The notes: a model not told the origin generated them from the letters alone. Positions 8,902 through 17,362 are shown, numbered from the stretch's first letter. The stretch: 64,000 bases of DNA from CBDCTM01 sp965222005 (GCA_965222005.1 OZ244935.1:992001-1056000); one strand, 5' to 3'. Made by a program: numbers and translations.

Positions 8902-9882
8902 ATGACCACTATTACGGCTAAAAAACAAAGCGAGCTGTTCGAGCATTTGAAACAGAAGTCGGGCTTGAAAGGAAACTTATTTGTGAAAAATATCGGCGCC
9001 TTACTGGGCATAGGCAAAAGCTCTGTGTATGCCAGGATGAGAGGCGATATTGCGTTGACGATGGAAGAGGTAATGCTGCTGACCCGACATTATCCGATAC
9101 CTGCCGAATTATTCAGTATTAATGAAATTGATCAGGCCAAACCCGAAATCATTTTCCCGGCCTTGCACAGTGAGCCTGTCAGCTTTGCAGATTATTTCAA
9201 CAGCTTGCTGATTGAAATGCGCAGTCTGTTAGCATTGCCGGAAGTGTCGGTAATTTATCTGACCAACGAAATACCATTTTTCCACTATTTTCATTTCCCC
9301 GAGCTGGCTGCTTTCAAGATGTTTATTTGGGCAAGGACGGTTTGGAACTGGGACGAATTTCAGGACATTCGGTTTGATCCTGCAAACACCCCCTGGTTTT
9401 CAGCCAATGAGACTTTGATCGATGAAATGCTGGATTTTTATATTAGTACACCACACCAGGAGTTTTGGTCGAGAGCTATGCTCAACAATACGCTTTACCA
9501 GATTGTGTATTATGCCAAAACGGATGTATTTGTCAATCGAAAGAGGACCGCAAAAGTCCTGCTTGGACAAGTGAGGCAACTGATTAAGAAGTTTGATCGG
9601 GAAAGCAGAGTTCAAAAATCGCAAAGCCAGTTTCAGCTATTCGTCAATGAATTAACTTTCACCAACAATATTATTTTGGTGCTATCGGGCAGCCAGCCTG
9701 TTCGGGTGTTTTACACTTATGATAATCCTAACTTCATGATGAGTGGTGATCCAAAATTGTGTTCTTATACGCTAGGCTGGGTGGAGCGCATAAGTAAGCG
9801 TTGTGTAGAGATCGGCCGTCATAATGAAGCTACGCATGTCAATTTTTTCACTTCGCTGAGAGAGCAGATCAACACGATATAA
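8902..9882 (+). CDS. HTH-domain transcriptional regulator, copy 1
   Basis: A 326-aa protein with an N-terminal helix-turn-helix (about residues 22-65, NIGALLGIGKSSVYARMRG followed by LTMEEVMLLTRHY), resembling Cro/CI-type DNA-binding domains. The remaining 260 residues are a soluble domain I do not recognise. It has no receiver, kinase or metabolite-binding motif that I can name. The gene sits directly downstream of a phased operator array, so autoregulation is likely. A second copy at 17363 differs in only about three residues, all in the first 40 (for example MTTITAKKQSE versus MSTITAKKQNE). The 3' end overlaps the convergent gene at 9869 by 14 bp. Confidence 0.85.
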   Translation: MTTITAKKQSELFEHLKQKSGLKGNLFVKNIGALLGIGKSSVYARMRGDIALTMEEVMLLTRHYPIPAELFSINEIDQAKPEIIFPALHSEPVSFADYFNSLLIEMRSLLALPEVSVIYLTNEIPFFHYFHFPELAAFKMFIWARTVWNWDEFQDIRFDPANTPWFSANETLIDEMLDFYISTPHQEFWSRAMLNNTLYQIVYYAKTDVFVNRKRTAKVLLGQVRQLIKKFDRESRVQKSQSQFQLFVNELTFTNNIILVLSGSQPVRVFYTYDNPNFMMSGDPKLCSYTLGWVERISKRCVEIGRHNEATHVNFFTSLREQINTI

Positions 9883-10729
9883 TTGTATTGCTAAACAGCA
9901 GATCGGGCCGGGGCCGGAAGATCAGGTCGGTGGTATCCGGCACATCGCTATACATCCTGAAATTGCCGGCTGGTGGCGGGGCCGCGATGTGGATGCGAAA
10001 CTGGCCGATCCGGACTTCGCCATTGCCGAAGGTATATTTGAGGCGTATTTTTTTGACGCCCGGGCTGGTATAGCTGATAGGGATCGCCAGGTTGGCCGAT
10101 ATGCCCGTATAGCCGTTGCCGTCATCGAAATCGGCCTCCAGTGCGCTCGTTGTTGGATTGAGGTTGCCAAATAGCATTTCGGGCCTGATGATAAAGACTA
10201 CGTTGGGGCCTTCAAAAATATTGAAAAGGCTCGAGGTCAGCAGGGTGGTATCCCGAAGGTAAGGGCTTTCCGGCCTGCCGGGCACATCCTGCAATTGCCC
10301 GTTCGATACGGTCAGCAGATTGGCGGATACGGCATCTTCCCTGAAGCGCTCGTACTGGTGCAGCACCAGGGCGATGGGGATGGTGTCGGTGCTTTCGAGG
10401 CTGTCGGCCACCGAGCGGTAAAGCTGCGGTGCGGGCAGGGTATCGGTGCCGAGGGCCATATCGCGCAGCATGTGGTAAAAGAGGTCGAAACTGCTGTAGT
10501 CCAGCAGGGTGGTGTCGTGTAGTTCCGTCCCGTCGAACCGATGGAGCGGGAATACGGGCACGGTATGCTCGTAGAGATAGTGTGTGCTCAGCTGAGTGAG
10601 ATCGAGCGGATCAAGTACGTAGTCGATCTGTTCGCGAAAGCTGCTGTCGCTCTGGATGATCTGTACATCCTGGGCACTTAGGTAGCTGCATAGGTATAGC
10701 AGCATTAATGGGTGCATTAAAGTTTTCAT
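9869..10729 (-). CDS. Exported protein, probably the truncated N-terminal part of a larger secreted protein, copy 1
   Basis: 286 aa with a signal peptide (LYLCSYLSA-QD) and no recognisable full domain. Residues about 190-255 (EADFDDGNGY ... VKKIRLKYTF) resemble the beta-rich segment ahead of the hydrolase domain in the 1233-aa protein at 4189 (NYDDNGWETI ... HHNLKVKYWTV). The frame ends abruptly after DLLFSN; the last codons are formed by the complement of the regulator's 3' end. No T9SS sorting domain is present. I infer a gene truncated where the regulator segment joined it. It may still be expressed as a short exported protein. Confidence 0.65.
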   Translation of the reverse strand: MKTLMHPLMLLYLCSYLSAQDVQIIQSDSSFREQIDYVLDPLDLTQLSTHYLYEHTVPVFPLHRFDGTELHDTTLLDYSSFDLFYHMLRDMALGTDTLPAPQLYRSVADSLESTDTIPIALVLHQYERFREDAVSANLLTVSNGQLQDVPGRPESPYLRDTTLLTSSLFNIFEGPNVVFIIRPEMLFGNLNPTTSALEADFDDGNGYTGISANLAIPISYTSPGVKKIRLKYTFGNGEVRIGQFRIHIAAPPPAGNFRMYSDVPDTTDLIFRPRPDLLFSNTIISC

Positions 10730-10806
10730 AAAATCAATTTATATAATTAAAAATGAGTTTTCTATTATACTTAGATATGTCCTTTAATTAGGACTTGCAT
10801 TAATAG

Positions 10807-11364
10807 CTATTCATGGTAAAAGTCATCAAATCGACCATTTGTAACTATTAGTGTGTCACATTGATTGAATGCTGTGAATTCAAAAGTACCTGAGACAATT
10901 CTATTTACTTTATCCAATTTTAGTATTTCTAGTTTATGTGTTTGTAATGTATCAAGCTCATAAGCTTTACAGTCCACATTTATTTGTGAATAATCAACAA
11001 ATATACCCTGATTAAACTGTAAAGTATAAATGCCTATAGTGTCAGGGTTGGAACTTAGAGTCATTGATTGTATTTTTATTTCCCCGGCAACATTGATTTC
11101 TTTAGCCGCTTTGATTAAAAAAATATTCAATGGATCCCAGTATGAAGTATCTAAATTCGGAAATCCATTCCAGGGGTTGCGGCCTTTCCACTTCCACACT
11201 TCGCCATTGATGAGGCAGGCGAAGGTGCCTTTGCCCTCCATGGTGATGGGGGGGAGCTGGTCAGCGGGGCTAGTGTCGTCGTCTTTGTTGCAGGCGGCGG
11301 CGGTGAGGAAGAAGAGTATCACCAGTAGTGCGATGTAGGGGGTGTAATAGGTTGTAATTTGCAT
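10807..11364 (-). CDS. DUF6252-like lipoprotein, array member A (intact signal)
   Basis: 185 aa. The signal peptide is uninterrupted and ends in the lipobox TAAAC at residues 21-25, followed by a DDD-rich linker and DQLPPIT, then GKGTFACLINGEVW, the DUF6252-type opening. The stretch from GKGTF to GFPNLD is identical in all eight array members. The middle of the protein is unique to this copy, and the C-terminus returns to the shared pattern (SGTFEFTAFN ... GRFDDFYHE). It should be an outer-membrane or surface lipoprotein. It is one of three members without the 312-bp insertion. The unit upstream (11365-11970) is shared with member D. Confidence 0.85.
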   Translation of the reverse strand: MQITTYYTPYIALLVILFFLTAAACNKDDDTSPADQLPPITMEGKGTFACLINGEVWKWKGRNPWNGFPNLDTSYWDPLNIFLIKAAKEINVAGEIKIQSMTLSSNPDTIGIYTLQFNQGIFVDYSQINVDCKAYELDTLQTHKLEILKLDKVNRIVSGTFEFTAFNQCDTLIVTNGRFDDFYHE

Positions 11365-11619
11365 GACGTGGATGTTGAGGGTTGATAAATAGGTGATGTT
11401 TCGGGGGCAAGTTATGGCTTATATCAAAGTGGTTTGTAGTAAATATCGATAAAAACATATTTTTATTTAGCCACATTTAAGTATTAACATTTCGTAACAC
11501 GTTGATATACAACTATGTAATTGTTTTTTGTAATATGCTGGTGTGAGTCCTTTTTTGAGGCTTCGCTCGGGGATCGTTCTTTTGGGCTCTTTGAATTTTT
11601 TAACGGTAAAACCCGCCAA
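11365..11619. repeat. Non-coding leader unit shared by members A and D, copy 1
   Basis: About 255 bp upstream of member A that recur at 14393-14647 with an offset of 3028 bp. It contains an AT-rich stretch (about 11440-11530) and a CTTCGCTCGGGGATCG segment. On the minus strand it would form the 5' leader and promoter region of the lipoprotein gene. I cannot pick a confident promoter. It joins directly to a 312-bp element copy. Confidence 0.6.
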
Positions 11620-11970
11620 CGTTGGCCCTGCATTAAAACGATTGCCCTGCCGGAGGCTGTACCCTGGTGCTTTGCACAGGCTTCTACTTTTCTTTGTATC
11701 GCCAAAGAAAAGTAGCAAAAGAAAGCTCCCGGCTGTTGATGCCCAGCTAAAAAGCAGGATGCTTTCCCGCTCGAAAAGCAAGCGCTTCGCTTGGGCTTTT
11801 CTCCTTACTCTTCCCGCCATCCTGCTTTTTTTAACGCTGAGCCTCAAAGGCCGGAGGCGGGCTGGTCTGCTCATTGGCTCAGACAACATGAACCACTCGT
11901 TTTTGTCTGTTCTATTTTTATTAAGCGTTGGTAGTGCAATGTAGGGGGTGTGGTTGCTTATGGTTTGCAT
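11467..11970 (-). pseudogene. Broken lipoprotein gene: signal start plus 312-bp element, body lost (copy 1)
   Basis: The frame opens with MQTISNHTPYIALP, the same N-terminus as members B, C and E, and reads through a 312-bp element copy. It then continues into unrelated leader sequence (FTVKKFKEPKRTIPE) to a stop at 11467. The lipobox and DUF6252 domain are missing. I read it as the 5' remnant of a further array member cut at the inner end of the element. An equivalent remnant lies at 14495-14998. Its former neighbour B follows with the usual 46-bp spacer. Confidence 0.7.
11620..11931. repeat. 312-bp structured element, copy 1
   Basis: One of seven copies of exactly equal length. It contains the hairpin ACTTTTCTTTG/CAAAGAAAAGT around 11690-11717 and a long stem AAAAAGCAGGAT/ATCCTGCTTTTTT around 11749-11830 with a nested AAAAGC/GCTTTT stem. 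This copy has the GTTGGCCCTGCATT left-end subtype. It is flanked on the right by signal-peptide codons and on the left by leader DNA. Confidence 0.85.
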
Positions 11971-12016
11971 GGTGTGGTGTTTCTATGGTGAATTGTCATT
12001 TTAGGTATTTGTGTGC

Positions 12017-12874
12017 TTATTCTCTGTAAAAATCGTCGAAACGGCCTTCGGTGATATGCAGGGTGTCACAGTTATTGAAAACAGTGAATTCAAAGGTGCC
12101 GGATATTATTTTACTTGCTGTATCCAATTTTATAATTCTAATATAATTTTCTTGTTTAGTGTCAACATTATAGGCTATACAATCTTCTTTTGCATGATTC
12201 CAATCTCTATAAATGCTGGTTGTATCAAAAACTAAGATGTACTTTCCTGTATCCGAAATTATTTCATGAATAATAAAGGTTTGGTCTATATTATTATCTA
12301 TTCTGTCAGCTTGAATCCTTAAAATATTAGTGGGCCCATATGAAGTATCCAAATTCGGAAATCCATTCCAGGGGTTTCGGCCTTTCCACTTCCACACTTC
12401 GCCATTGATGAGGCAGGCGAAGGTGCCTTTGCCCTCTGTGGTGATGGGGGGTAGTTGGTCGGCGGGGCTAGTGTCGTCATCTTTGTTGCAGGCGGCGGCA
12501 GTGAGGAAGAGGAGTATGGCCAGTGTTGAGCCTGTTTTAAAATGATGGCCGTGTCGAATGCTGTTTCGGGGGGCTTTGCACAGGCTTTTACTTTTCTTTG
12601 TACCGCCAAAGAAAAGTAACAAAAGAAAGCTCCCGGCTGTTGATGCGCAGCTAAAAAGCAGGATGCTTACCCGCTCGAAAAGCAAGCGCTTCGCTCGTGC
12701 TTTTCTCCTTACACTTCCCGCTATCCTGCTTTTTTTAACGCTGAGCCTCAAAGGCCGGAGTCTGGCTGGTCTGCTCATTGGCTCAGACAACATAAACCAC
12801 TTGTTTTTGTCTGTTCTAATTTTATTAAGCGCTGGTAGTGCGATGTAGGGGGTGTGGTTGCTTATGGTTTGCAT
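12017..12874 (-). CDS. DUF6252-like lipoprotein, array member B (element inside signal peptide)
   Basis: 285 aa as an open frame. Residues 1-13 match the array's signal start (MQTISNHTPYIAL); 104 residues are encoded by the 312-bp element; then the rest of the signal (LAILLFLTAAAC), the DDD linker, the invariant GKGTFACLINGEVW region, a copy-specific middle (NILRIQADRIDNN ... AKEDCIAYNVDT) and the shared C-terminus (ITEGRFDDFYRE). With the element present, the hydrophobic core is split, so export is doubtful unless translation starts elsewhere; no ATG was seen between the element and the lipobox. Stop lies 46 bp from the start of the broken ORF upstream. Confidence 0.75.
   Translation of the reverse strand: MQTISNHTPYIALPALNKIRTDKNKWFMLSEPMSRPARLRPLRLSVKKSRIAGSVRRKARAKRLLFERVSILLFSCASTAGSFLLLLFFGGTKKSKSLCKAPRNSIRHGHHFKTGSTLAILLFLTAAACNKDDDTSPADQLPPITTEGKGTFACLINGEVWKWKGRNPWNGFPNLDTSYGPTNILRIQADRIDNNIDQTFIIHEIISDTGKYILVFDTTSIYRDWNHAKEDCIAYNVDTKQENYIRIIKLDTASKIISGTFEFTVFNNCDTLHITEGRFDDFYRE
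12524..12835. repeat. 312-bp structured element, copy 2 (inside member B)
   Basis: Inserted in frame between the CTA and CTG codons of the signal peptide, as seen by comparison with uninterrupted member D. It is 104 codons without a stop in the host frame. The left end is of the GTTGAGCCTGTTTTAA subtype shared with copy 7 and, with small changes, copies 5 and 6. The internal ACTTTTCTTTG/CAAAGAAAAGT hairpin is intact. Confidence 0.9.
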
Positions 12875-12921
12875 GATGTGGTGTTTTTGTGGTGATAGAA
12901 AAGTGTAGTGTTGTTTTATGC

Positions 12922-13791
12922 TTATTCTCTGTAAAAATCGTCGAAACGGCCTTCGGTAATGCGAAGGGTATCACATTCGTTGATCGCTGTGAATTCGAAG
13001 GTGCCTGAGATGATCTTACTTATCTTATCCAGTTTGAGGATATTTATAGATTTAGTACTTAAAGAATCCAATTCATAATCTATGCACTTTTCATTAACTT
13101 GTGTATAATCGATATAAATAGTTTTTCGATAGTCCATAAAACTAGTGCCTGTACTTTCAATAATATTGCTAATTGTCATTACTTGTAAATCCCTCTGACC
13201 AGAATCGATGATTTCTTTCGTAGCTTGAATAAACAATCGTTTTGTTAAAGTATCATAAAGTACATCCAAATTCGGAAATCCATTCCAGGGGTTTCGGCCT
13301 TTCCACTTCCACACTTCGCCATTGATGAGGCAGGCGAAAGTGCCTTTTCCTTCCATGGTGATGGGGGGGAGTTGGTCGGCAGGGCTAGTGTCGTCCTCTT
13401 TGTTGCAGGCAGCGGCAGTGAGGAAGAGCAGTATTGCCAATGTTGGCCCTGCATTAAAACGAAGGCCCTGCCGGAGGCTGTACCCCGGGGCTTTGCACAG
13501 GCTTTTACTTTTCTTTGTACCGCCAAAGAAAAGTAACAAAAGAAAGCTCCCGGCTGTTGATGCCCAGCTAAAAAGCAGGATGCTTTCCCGCTCGAAAAGC
13601 AAGCGCTTCGCTGGGGCTTTTCTCCTTACACTTCCCGCTATCCTGTTTTTTTTAACGCTGAGCCTCAAAGGCCGGAGGCTGGCTGGTCTGCTCATTGGCT
13701 CAGACAACATGAACCACTCGTTTTTGTCTGTTCTATTTTTATTAAGCGTTGGTAGTGCAATGTAGGGGGTGTGATTGCTTATGGTTTGCAT
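12922..13791 (-). CDS. DUF6252-like lipoprotein, array member C (element inside signal peptide)
   Basis: 289 aa open frame with the same plan as member B: MQTISNHTPYIALP, 104 element-encoded residues, LAILLFLTAAAC, the linker NKEDDTSPADQ, the invariant GKGTFACLINGEVW region, then a variable middle (RLFIQATKEIIDSG ... IYIDYTQVNEKC) and the shared end. The variable part shares its general beta-strand pattern with members A and F (IYIDYTQ, VFVDYS, VYVDYV) but is otherwise distinct. The gene is 47 bp upstream of member B. Whether it is exported is uncertain for the same reason as B. Confidence 0.75.
   Translation of the reverse strand: MQTISNHTPYIALPTLNKNRTDKNEWFMLSEPMSRPASLRPLRLSVKKNRIAGSVRRKAPAKRLLFERESILLFSWASTAGSFLLLLFFGGTKKSKSLCKAPGYSLRQGLRFNAGPTLAILLFLTAAACNKEDDTSPADQLPPITMEGKGTFACLINGEVWKWKGRNPWNGFPNLDVLYDTLTKRLFIQATKEIIDSGQRDLQVMTISNIIESTGTSFMDYRKTIYIDYTQVNEKCIDYELDSLSTKSINILKLDKISKIISGTFEFTAINECDTLRITEGRFDDFYRE
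13441..13752. repeat. 312-bp structured element, copy 3 (inside member C)
   Basis: Same insertion point and length as the other copies. Its left end is the GTTGGCCCTGCATT subtype found in copies 1 and 4, whereas the other in-gene copies have the GAGC subtype. This mixed distribution indicates exchange among array members after amplification. Confidence 0.9.
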
Positions 13792-13837
13792 GGTGTGGTG
13801 TTTCTATGGTGAATTGTCATTTTAGGTATTTGTGTGC

Positions 13838-14392
13838 TTATTCTCTGTAAAAATCGTCGAAACGTCCTTCAGTGATACGAAGGGTGTCGCAGTCGTTGAT
13901 CGCTGTGAATTCGAAGGTACCCGAGACTATTTTATTTTCTTTGTCCAACTCAATAATTTCCAATATGCTTTCTTGCAAAGTGTCCAGCCTATAAGCGATG
14001 CAATCATTTTGTTGGGTATAATCTGAATATATCCTATTATTGAATAGAATTGGAAAATTTCCGAGAGAATCTACAAAAGAAGCTATAGTAAAAGTTTGTC
14101 TAAGAGTTTGATTAGAATTTTCTATATCTTTTGTAGCTTGTATTTGTAGTCCTGATATGATTTCTTCATAATACACATCCAAATTCGGAAATCCATTCCA
14201 GGGGTTGCGGCCTTTCCACTTCCACACTTCGCCATTGATGAGGCAGGCGAAGGTGCCTTTGCCCTCTGTGGTGATGGGAGGTAGCTGGTCGGCAGGGCTA
14301 GTGTCGTCGTCTTTGTTGCAGGCGGCGGCAGTGAGGAAGAGGAGTATGGCCAGTAGTGCGATGTAGGGGGTGTAATAGGTTGTAATTTGCAT
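13838..14392 (-). CDS. DUF6252-like lipoprotein, array member D (intact signal)
   Basis: 184 aa with an uninterrupted signal peptide (MQITTYYTPYIALLAILLF) and lipobox TAAAC, then the DDD linker and the invariant GKGTFACLINGEVW block. The variable middle is its own (ISGLQIQATKDIEN ... NRIYSDYTQQND) and the C-terminus is the shared ITEGRFDDFYRE. This member defines the empty insertion site used to date the element copies. Together with 14393-14998 it mirrors member A and its upstream unit. It is 46 bp upstream of member C and is likely the first gene of the minus-strand run D-C-B. Confidence 0.85.
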   Translation of the reverse strand: MQITTYYTPYIALLAILLFLTAAACNKDDDTSPADQLPPITTEGKGTFACLINGEVWKWKGRNPWNGFPNLDVYYEEIISGLQIQATKDIENSNQTLRQTFTIASFVDSLGNFPILFNNRIYSDYTQQNDCIAYRLDTLQESILEIIELDKENKIVSGTFEFTAINDCDTLRITEGRFDDFYRE

Positions 14393-14647
14393 GACGTGGA
14401 TGTTGAGGGTTGATAAATAGGTGATGTTTCGGGGGGAAGTTATGGCTTATATCAAAGGGGTTTGTAGTAAATATCGATAAAAACATATTTTTATTTAGCC
14501 ACATTTAAGTATTAACATTTCGTAATACGTTGACATACAGCTATGTAATTGTTTTTTGTAATATGTTGGTGTGAGTCCTTTTTTGAGGCTTCGCTCGGGG
14601 ATCGTTCTTTTGGGCTCTTTGAATTTTTTAACGGTAAAACCCGCCAA
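14393..14647. repeat. Non-coding leader unit shared by members A and D, copy 2
   Basis: About 255 bp matching 11365-11619 with few changes, directly upstream of member D. It should hold the promoter of D on the minus strand. It joins the fourth element copy on its right. Confidence 0.6.
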
Positions 14648-14998
14648 CGTTGGCCCTGCATTAAAACGATTGCCCTGCCGGAGGCTGTACCCTGGTGCTT
14701 TGCACAGGCTTCTACTTTTCTTTGTATCGCCAAAGAAAAGTAGCAAAAGAAAGCTCCCGGCTGTTGATGCCCAGCTAAAAAGCAGGATGCTTTCCCGCTC
14801 GAAAAGCAAGCGCTTCGCTCGGGCTTTTCTCCTTACTCTTCCCGCCATCCTGCTTTTTTTAACGCTGAACCTCAAAGGCCGGAGGCGGGCTGGTCTGCTC
14901 ATTGGCTCAGACAACATGAACCACTCGTTTTTGTCTGTTCTAATTTTATTAAGCGTTGGTAGTGCAATGTAGGGGGTGTGGTTGCTTATGGTTTGCAT
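14495..14998 (-). pseudogene. Broken lipoprotein gene: signal start plus 312-bp element, body lost (copy 2)
   Basis: The same remnant as at 11467-11970: signal start MQTISNHTPYIALP, 104 element codons, then leader sequence to a stop. The lipobox and domain are absent. Its presence upstream of both intact-signal members suggests that the A and D genes arose by duplication of one recombinant unit. The next gene to the right is the unrelated NHL-repeat protein. Confidence 0.7.
14648..14959. repeat. 312-bp structured element, copy 4
   Basis: Nearly identical to copy 1 at an offset of 3028 bp, with the same GTTGGCCCTGCATT left-end subtype and the TATCGC hairpin loop instead of TACCGC. It lies outside an intact gene. 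Confidence 0.85.
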
Positions 14999-15045
14999 GG
15001 TGTGGTGTTTTTGTGGTGACTAATCATTTCGAGACTCATCCTCCA

Positions 15046-17127
15046 TTACTTCAGTACTTGGCATTTCTTTGTTTTTGTAAAATTATTGGTTTCCAAAGTA
15101 TAAAAATACGTCCCACTCCCCAGCTTGCTGCCATCAAATTCAATATAGTAATGGCCGGGGCTTAGCGTTCTGTCGATTAACGAAGTAATCCGTTGTCCCC
15201 AGCTATTTGATATTGTTAAACTTACATGGGTTTTGTTGTGAAGCACAAAAGGAATAGAAGTAATTGTGGAAAAAGGATTGGGGTAGTTATTTTCTAAATG
15301 TGCTGAATTTTTTAATTCAGCGGTTATTTCGTTTAAGGATGTAATAAGTCCAAAAACCAGGATTCGATCATTCGCTGGATCACTTACAATTATCCTGTTT
15401 TCATGGTCAACGGCAACACCAGAAGGATATCTAAATTGTCCGTCTCCACTTCCGGACGAGCCGAATTTGAATAAAAAGTTACCGCTTGAATTAAATACCT
15501 GTACACGGTGGTTATTTACATCACATACGAGGATCCGATTTTCACTGTCTGTTGCAATAGCGCCAGGCGTTACAAATTCACCATCATTAATCCCAAAAGA
15601 GCCAAATTTGAATATAAATTGTCCCGTCAGATCAAACACTTGAATTCGGTCATTCCCTGTATCACTAATAATAATTCTGTCAGCCTTATCTATAGCAATC
15701 CCTGTAGGGTCTTTTAGCTCTCCATCTTGTTCTCCTTGTACCCCAAATCGAGATATAAATTCTCCATTAGCACTAAATAGTTGAACGAAATTTTTCGCGT
15801 CGAGCACTATAATTCGATTATCATCATCAGTTGCTAATGCTACCGGAATTTTAAATTGGCCATTGTTTATACCCCATGCCCCAAACTTGAATAAAAAATT
15901 GCCGGAATTATCAAAAACCTGGATGCGGAAATTACCTGCATCAATAACGATTAATCTACCTAATTCATCTATTTTTATGGCTGATGGAAGATAAAATTCG
16001 CCATCGCCATTACCATATGAACCAAATTCAAATGAAAATTGTCCCGCCACGTCAAACACCTGAACTCGGTGGTTGTTTCGATCAACAACATAGATACTAT
16101 TGACATCTGTAGCCACACTTACCGGACCAAAGAACGCTCCTGATTCTGCATTCAAAGCATCAATAGTATATTGAAAATTACCGCTTGAATTGAATACCTG
16201 GATGCGATTTGTAAGGTTAAATTCAATTACATAAATATTGTTATCATTGTCCGTTACTACACCTATCGGCATAGTAAACTCGCCACTACTCAAGCCCTCT
16301 GATCCAAATTTGAAAAGAAACTCACCCGATGAGGTAAATACTTGAAGGTGATGTCCCTGTTTGTCAGAAATGATAATATTGTCGGTACTATTTATGGCGA
16401 TAGAAGAAGGGGAGGAAAACTCACCATCACCAGTACCCGAAGTACCAAATTTAAATAGGAAATCTCCTGAACTGGAAAAAACCTGAATGCGATCTTCAAT
16501 ATTGTCAGACACAAAAATCCTGTCTTGACTATCTATCCCTACAGCAGAAAGATTGAGAAACTGCCCATCCCCAAATCCAATTGAGCCAAAGCCAAATAGA
16601 AATTCACCTTCTGAATTAAAAACCTGTACGCGTTTGAGGGTGTTATCAATAACAATAATTCTATTCTCACTATCTATTGCTACTGCATTGGGCGTATGAA
16701 ATTGGCCATTTAAACTTCCATGAGTTCCGAACGTGAATAAAAAATTTCCTAAGGAGTCAAAAACCTGAACATTATCATGCCCCACATCCGTTACAATGAT
16801 TCTATCATTATTGTCTGTTGCAATTCCTATTGGGTTATCAAATTGGCCTGGTCCATCCCCTGGAGAGCCAAAATGGAACAAAAAGGCGCCACTTGAATCG
16901 AAGGCCTGAATACGCCGATTCCCATTATCTACAATGAGTAGATTGCCAATACTATTAACAGTAATTCCTCGTGGAATCCTAAATTCCCCTGGATCGGTAC
17001 CACTTGGGTGTCCAAATGTAAAAAGAAACTCAGCGTCTTGAGAGATGGCAATATTAGGGACAATCAAACATAGGAATAAATAAGGATGTAACAATATCGT
17101 AATGATGTGGAGGGTTAAATTTTTCAT
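15046..17127 (-). CDS. Secreted NHL-repeat beta-propeller protein with T9SS sorting domain
   Basis: 693 aa. A signal peptide (ending near NIAIS-QD) is followed by twelve consecutive NHL-type repeats of about 47 residues with the pattern FLFKFGSxGxGDGxF, P-x-GIA-D, NRIIVSD, HRVQVFxSSGN. Twelve repeats would make two six-bladed propellers. The last about 80 residues form a T9SS sorting domain beginning NNYPNPFSTIT and ending with GSGTYFYTLETNNF. It is likely surface-bound or secreted, with a binding role (protein, sugar or polymer). It sits between the two lipoprotein half-arrays and diverges from regulator copy 2, sharing that copy's operator region. Confidence 0.88.
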   Translation of the reverse strand: MKNLTLHIITILLHPYLFLCLIVPNIAISQDAEFLFTFGHPSGTDPGEFRIPRGITVNSIGNLLIVDNGNRRIQAFDSSGAFLFHFGSPGDGPGQFDNPIGIATDNNDRIIVTDVGHDNVQVFDSLGNFLFTFGTHGSLNGQFHTPNAVAIDSENRIIVIDNTLKRVQVFNSEGEFLFGFGSIGFGDGQFLNLSAVGIDSQDRIFVSDNIEDRIQVFSSSGDFLFKFGTSGTGDGEFSSPSSIAINSTDNIIISDKQGHHLQVFTSSGEFLFKFGSEGLSSGEFTMPIGVVTDNDNNIYVIEFNLTNRIQVFNSSGNFQYTIDALNAESGAFFGPVSVATDVNSIYVVDRNNHRVQVFDVAGQFSFEFGSYGNGDGEFYLPSAIKIDELGRLIVIDAGNFRIQVFDNSGNFLFKFGAWGINNGQFKIPVALATDDDNRIIVLDAKNFVQLFSANGEFISRFGVQGEQDGELKDPTGIAIDKADRIIISDTGNDRIQVFDLTGQFIFKFGSFGINDGEFVTPGAIATDSENRILVCDVNNHRVQVFNSSGNFLFKFGSSGSGDGQFRYPSGVAVDHENRIIVSDPANDRILVFGLITSLNEITAELKNSAHLENNYPNPFSTITSIPFVLHNKTHVSLTISNSWGQRITSLIDRTLSPGHYYIEFDGSKLGSGTYFYTLETNNFTKTKKCQVLK

Positions 17128-17204
17128 TGCAATTGGGTATTAAAGATATTTACCTCTGTAATTTCCTACTCAAAATGGGTAAATGCAAGAAAAACAGTTC
17201 TTCA

Positions 17205-17346
17205 TTTCCGGAAAATGAAAAATAATTTCCGGCTATTCCGGAATTTTTATTTTACCTTTCCGGAAATCCTGGAAAATATTGTGGCCTTGTAAAAAATTTC
17301 CGGGAAATCCGGAAAAATGAAAACGGGTTTCCGGAATTTCCGGAAT
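17205..17346. promoter_or_regulatory. Phased TTTCCGG operator array, copy 2
   Basis: Same array as at 8744-8885, with the four dyads starting at 17226, 17257, 17297 and 17328 and spacings 31, 40 and 31 bp. I saw a single base change relative to copy 1 (TGGCC for TGACC between the second and third dyads), outside the CCGG cores. It lies between the NHL gene and regulator copy 2. Confidence 0.7.
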
Positions 17347-17362
17347 CGTATTTTTTCTTATC

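Larger units (their letters stand above)
8709..10722. repeat. 2-kb duplicated block, copy 1 (operator array + regulator + truncated gene)
   Basis: This stretch recurs at 17170-19183 with a constant offset of 8461 bp and no visible gap. Only scattered base changes are seen, mostly in the first codons of the regulator and at the signal peptide of the truncated gene. The left limit is near TCAAAATGGGTAAATGC and the right limit near the start codon of the minus-strand gene. The block carries an operator array, a complete HTH regulator and an apparently truncated secreted-protein gene. The near-identity implies a recent duplication or ongoing gene conversion. Confidence 0.93.

Noticed and set aside
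8772..9017. 81-aa minus-strand frame over the operator array
   Set aside because: Made of the TTTCCGG repeats read as codons; overlaps the regulator start.
12558..12848. Plus-strand frame inside the 312-bp element (96 aa)
   Set aside because: Recurs in each copy because the element is repeated; it has no start signal and its other strand is part of the lipoprotein frames. Not called as a gene, though a role cannot be fully excluded.
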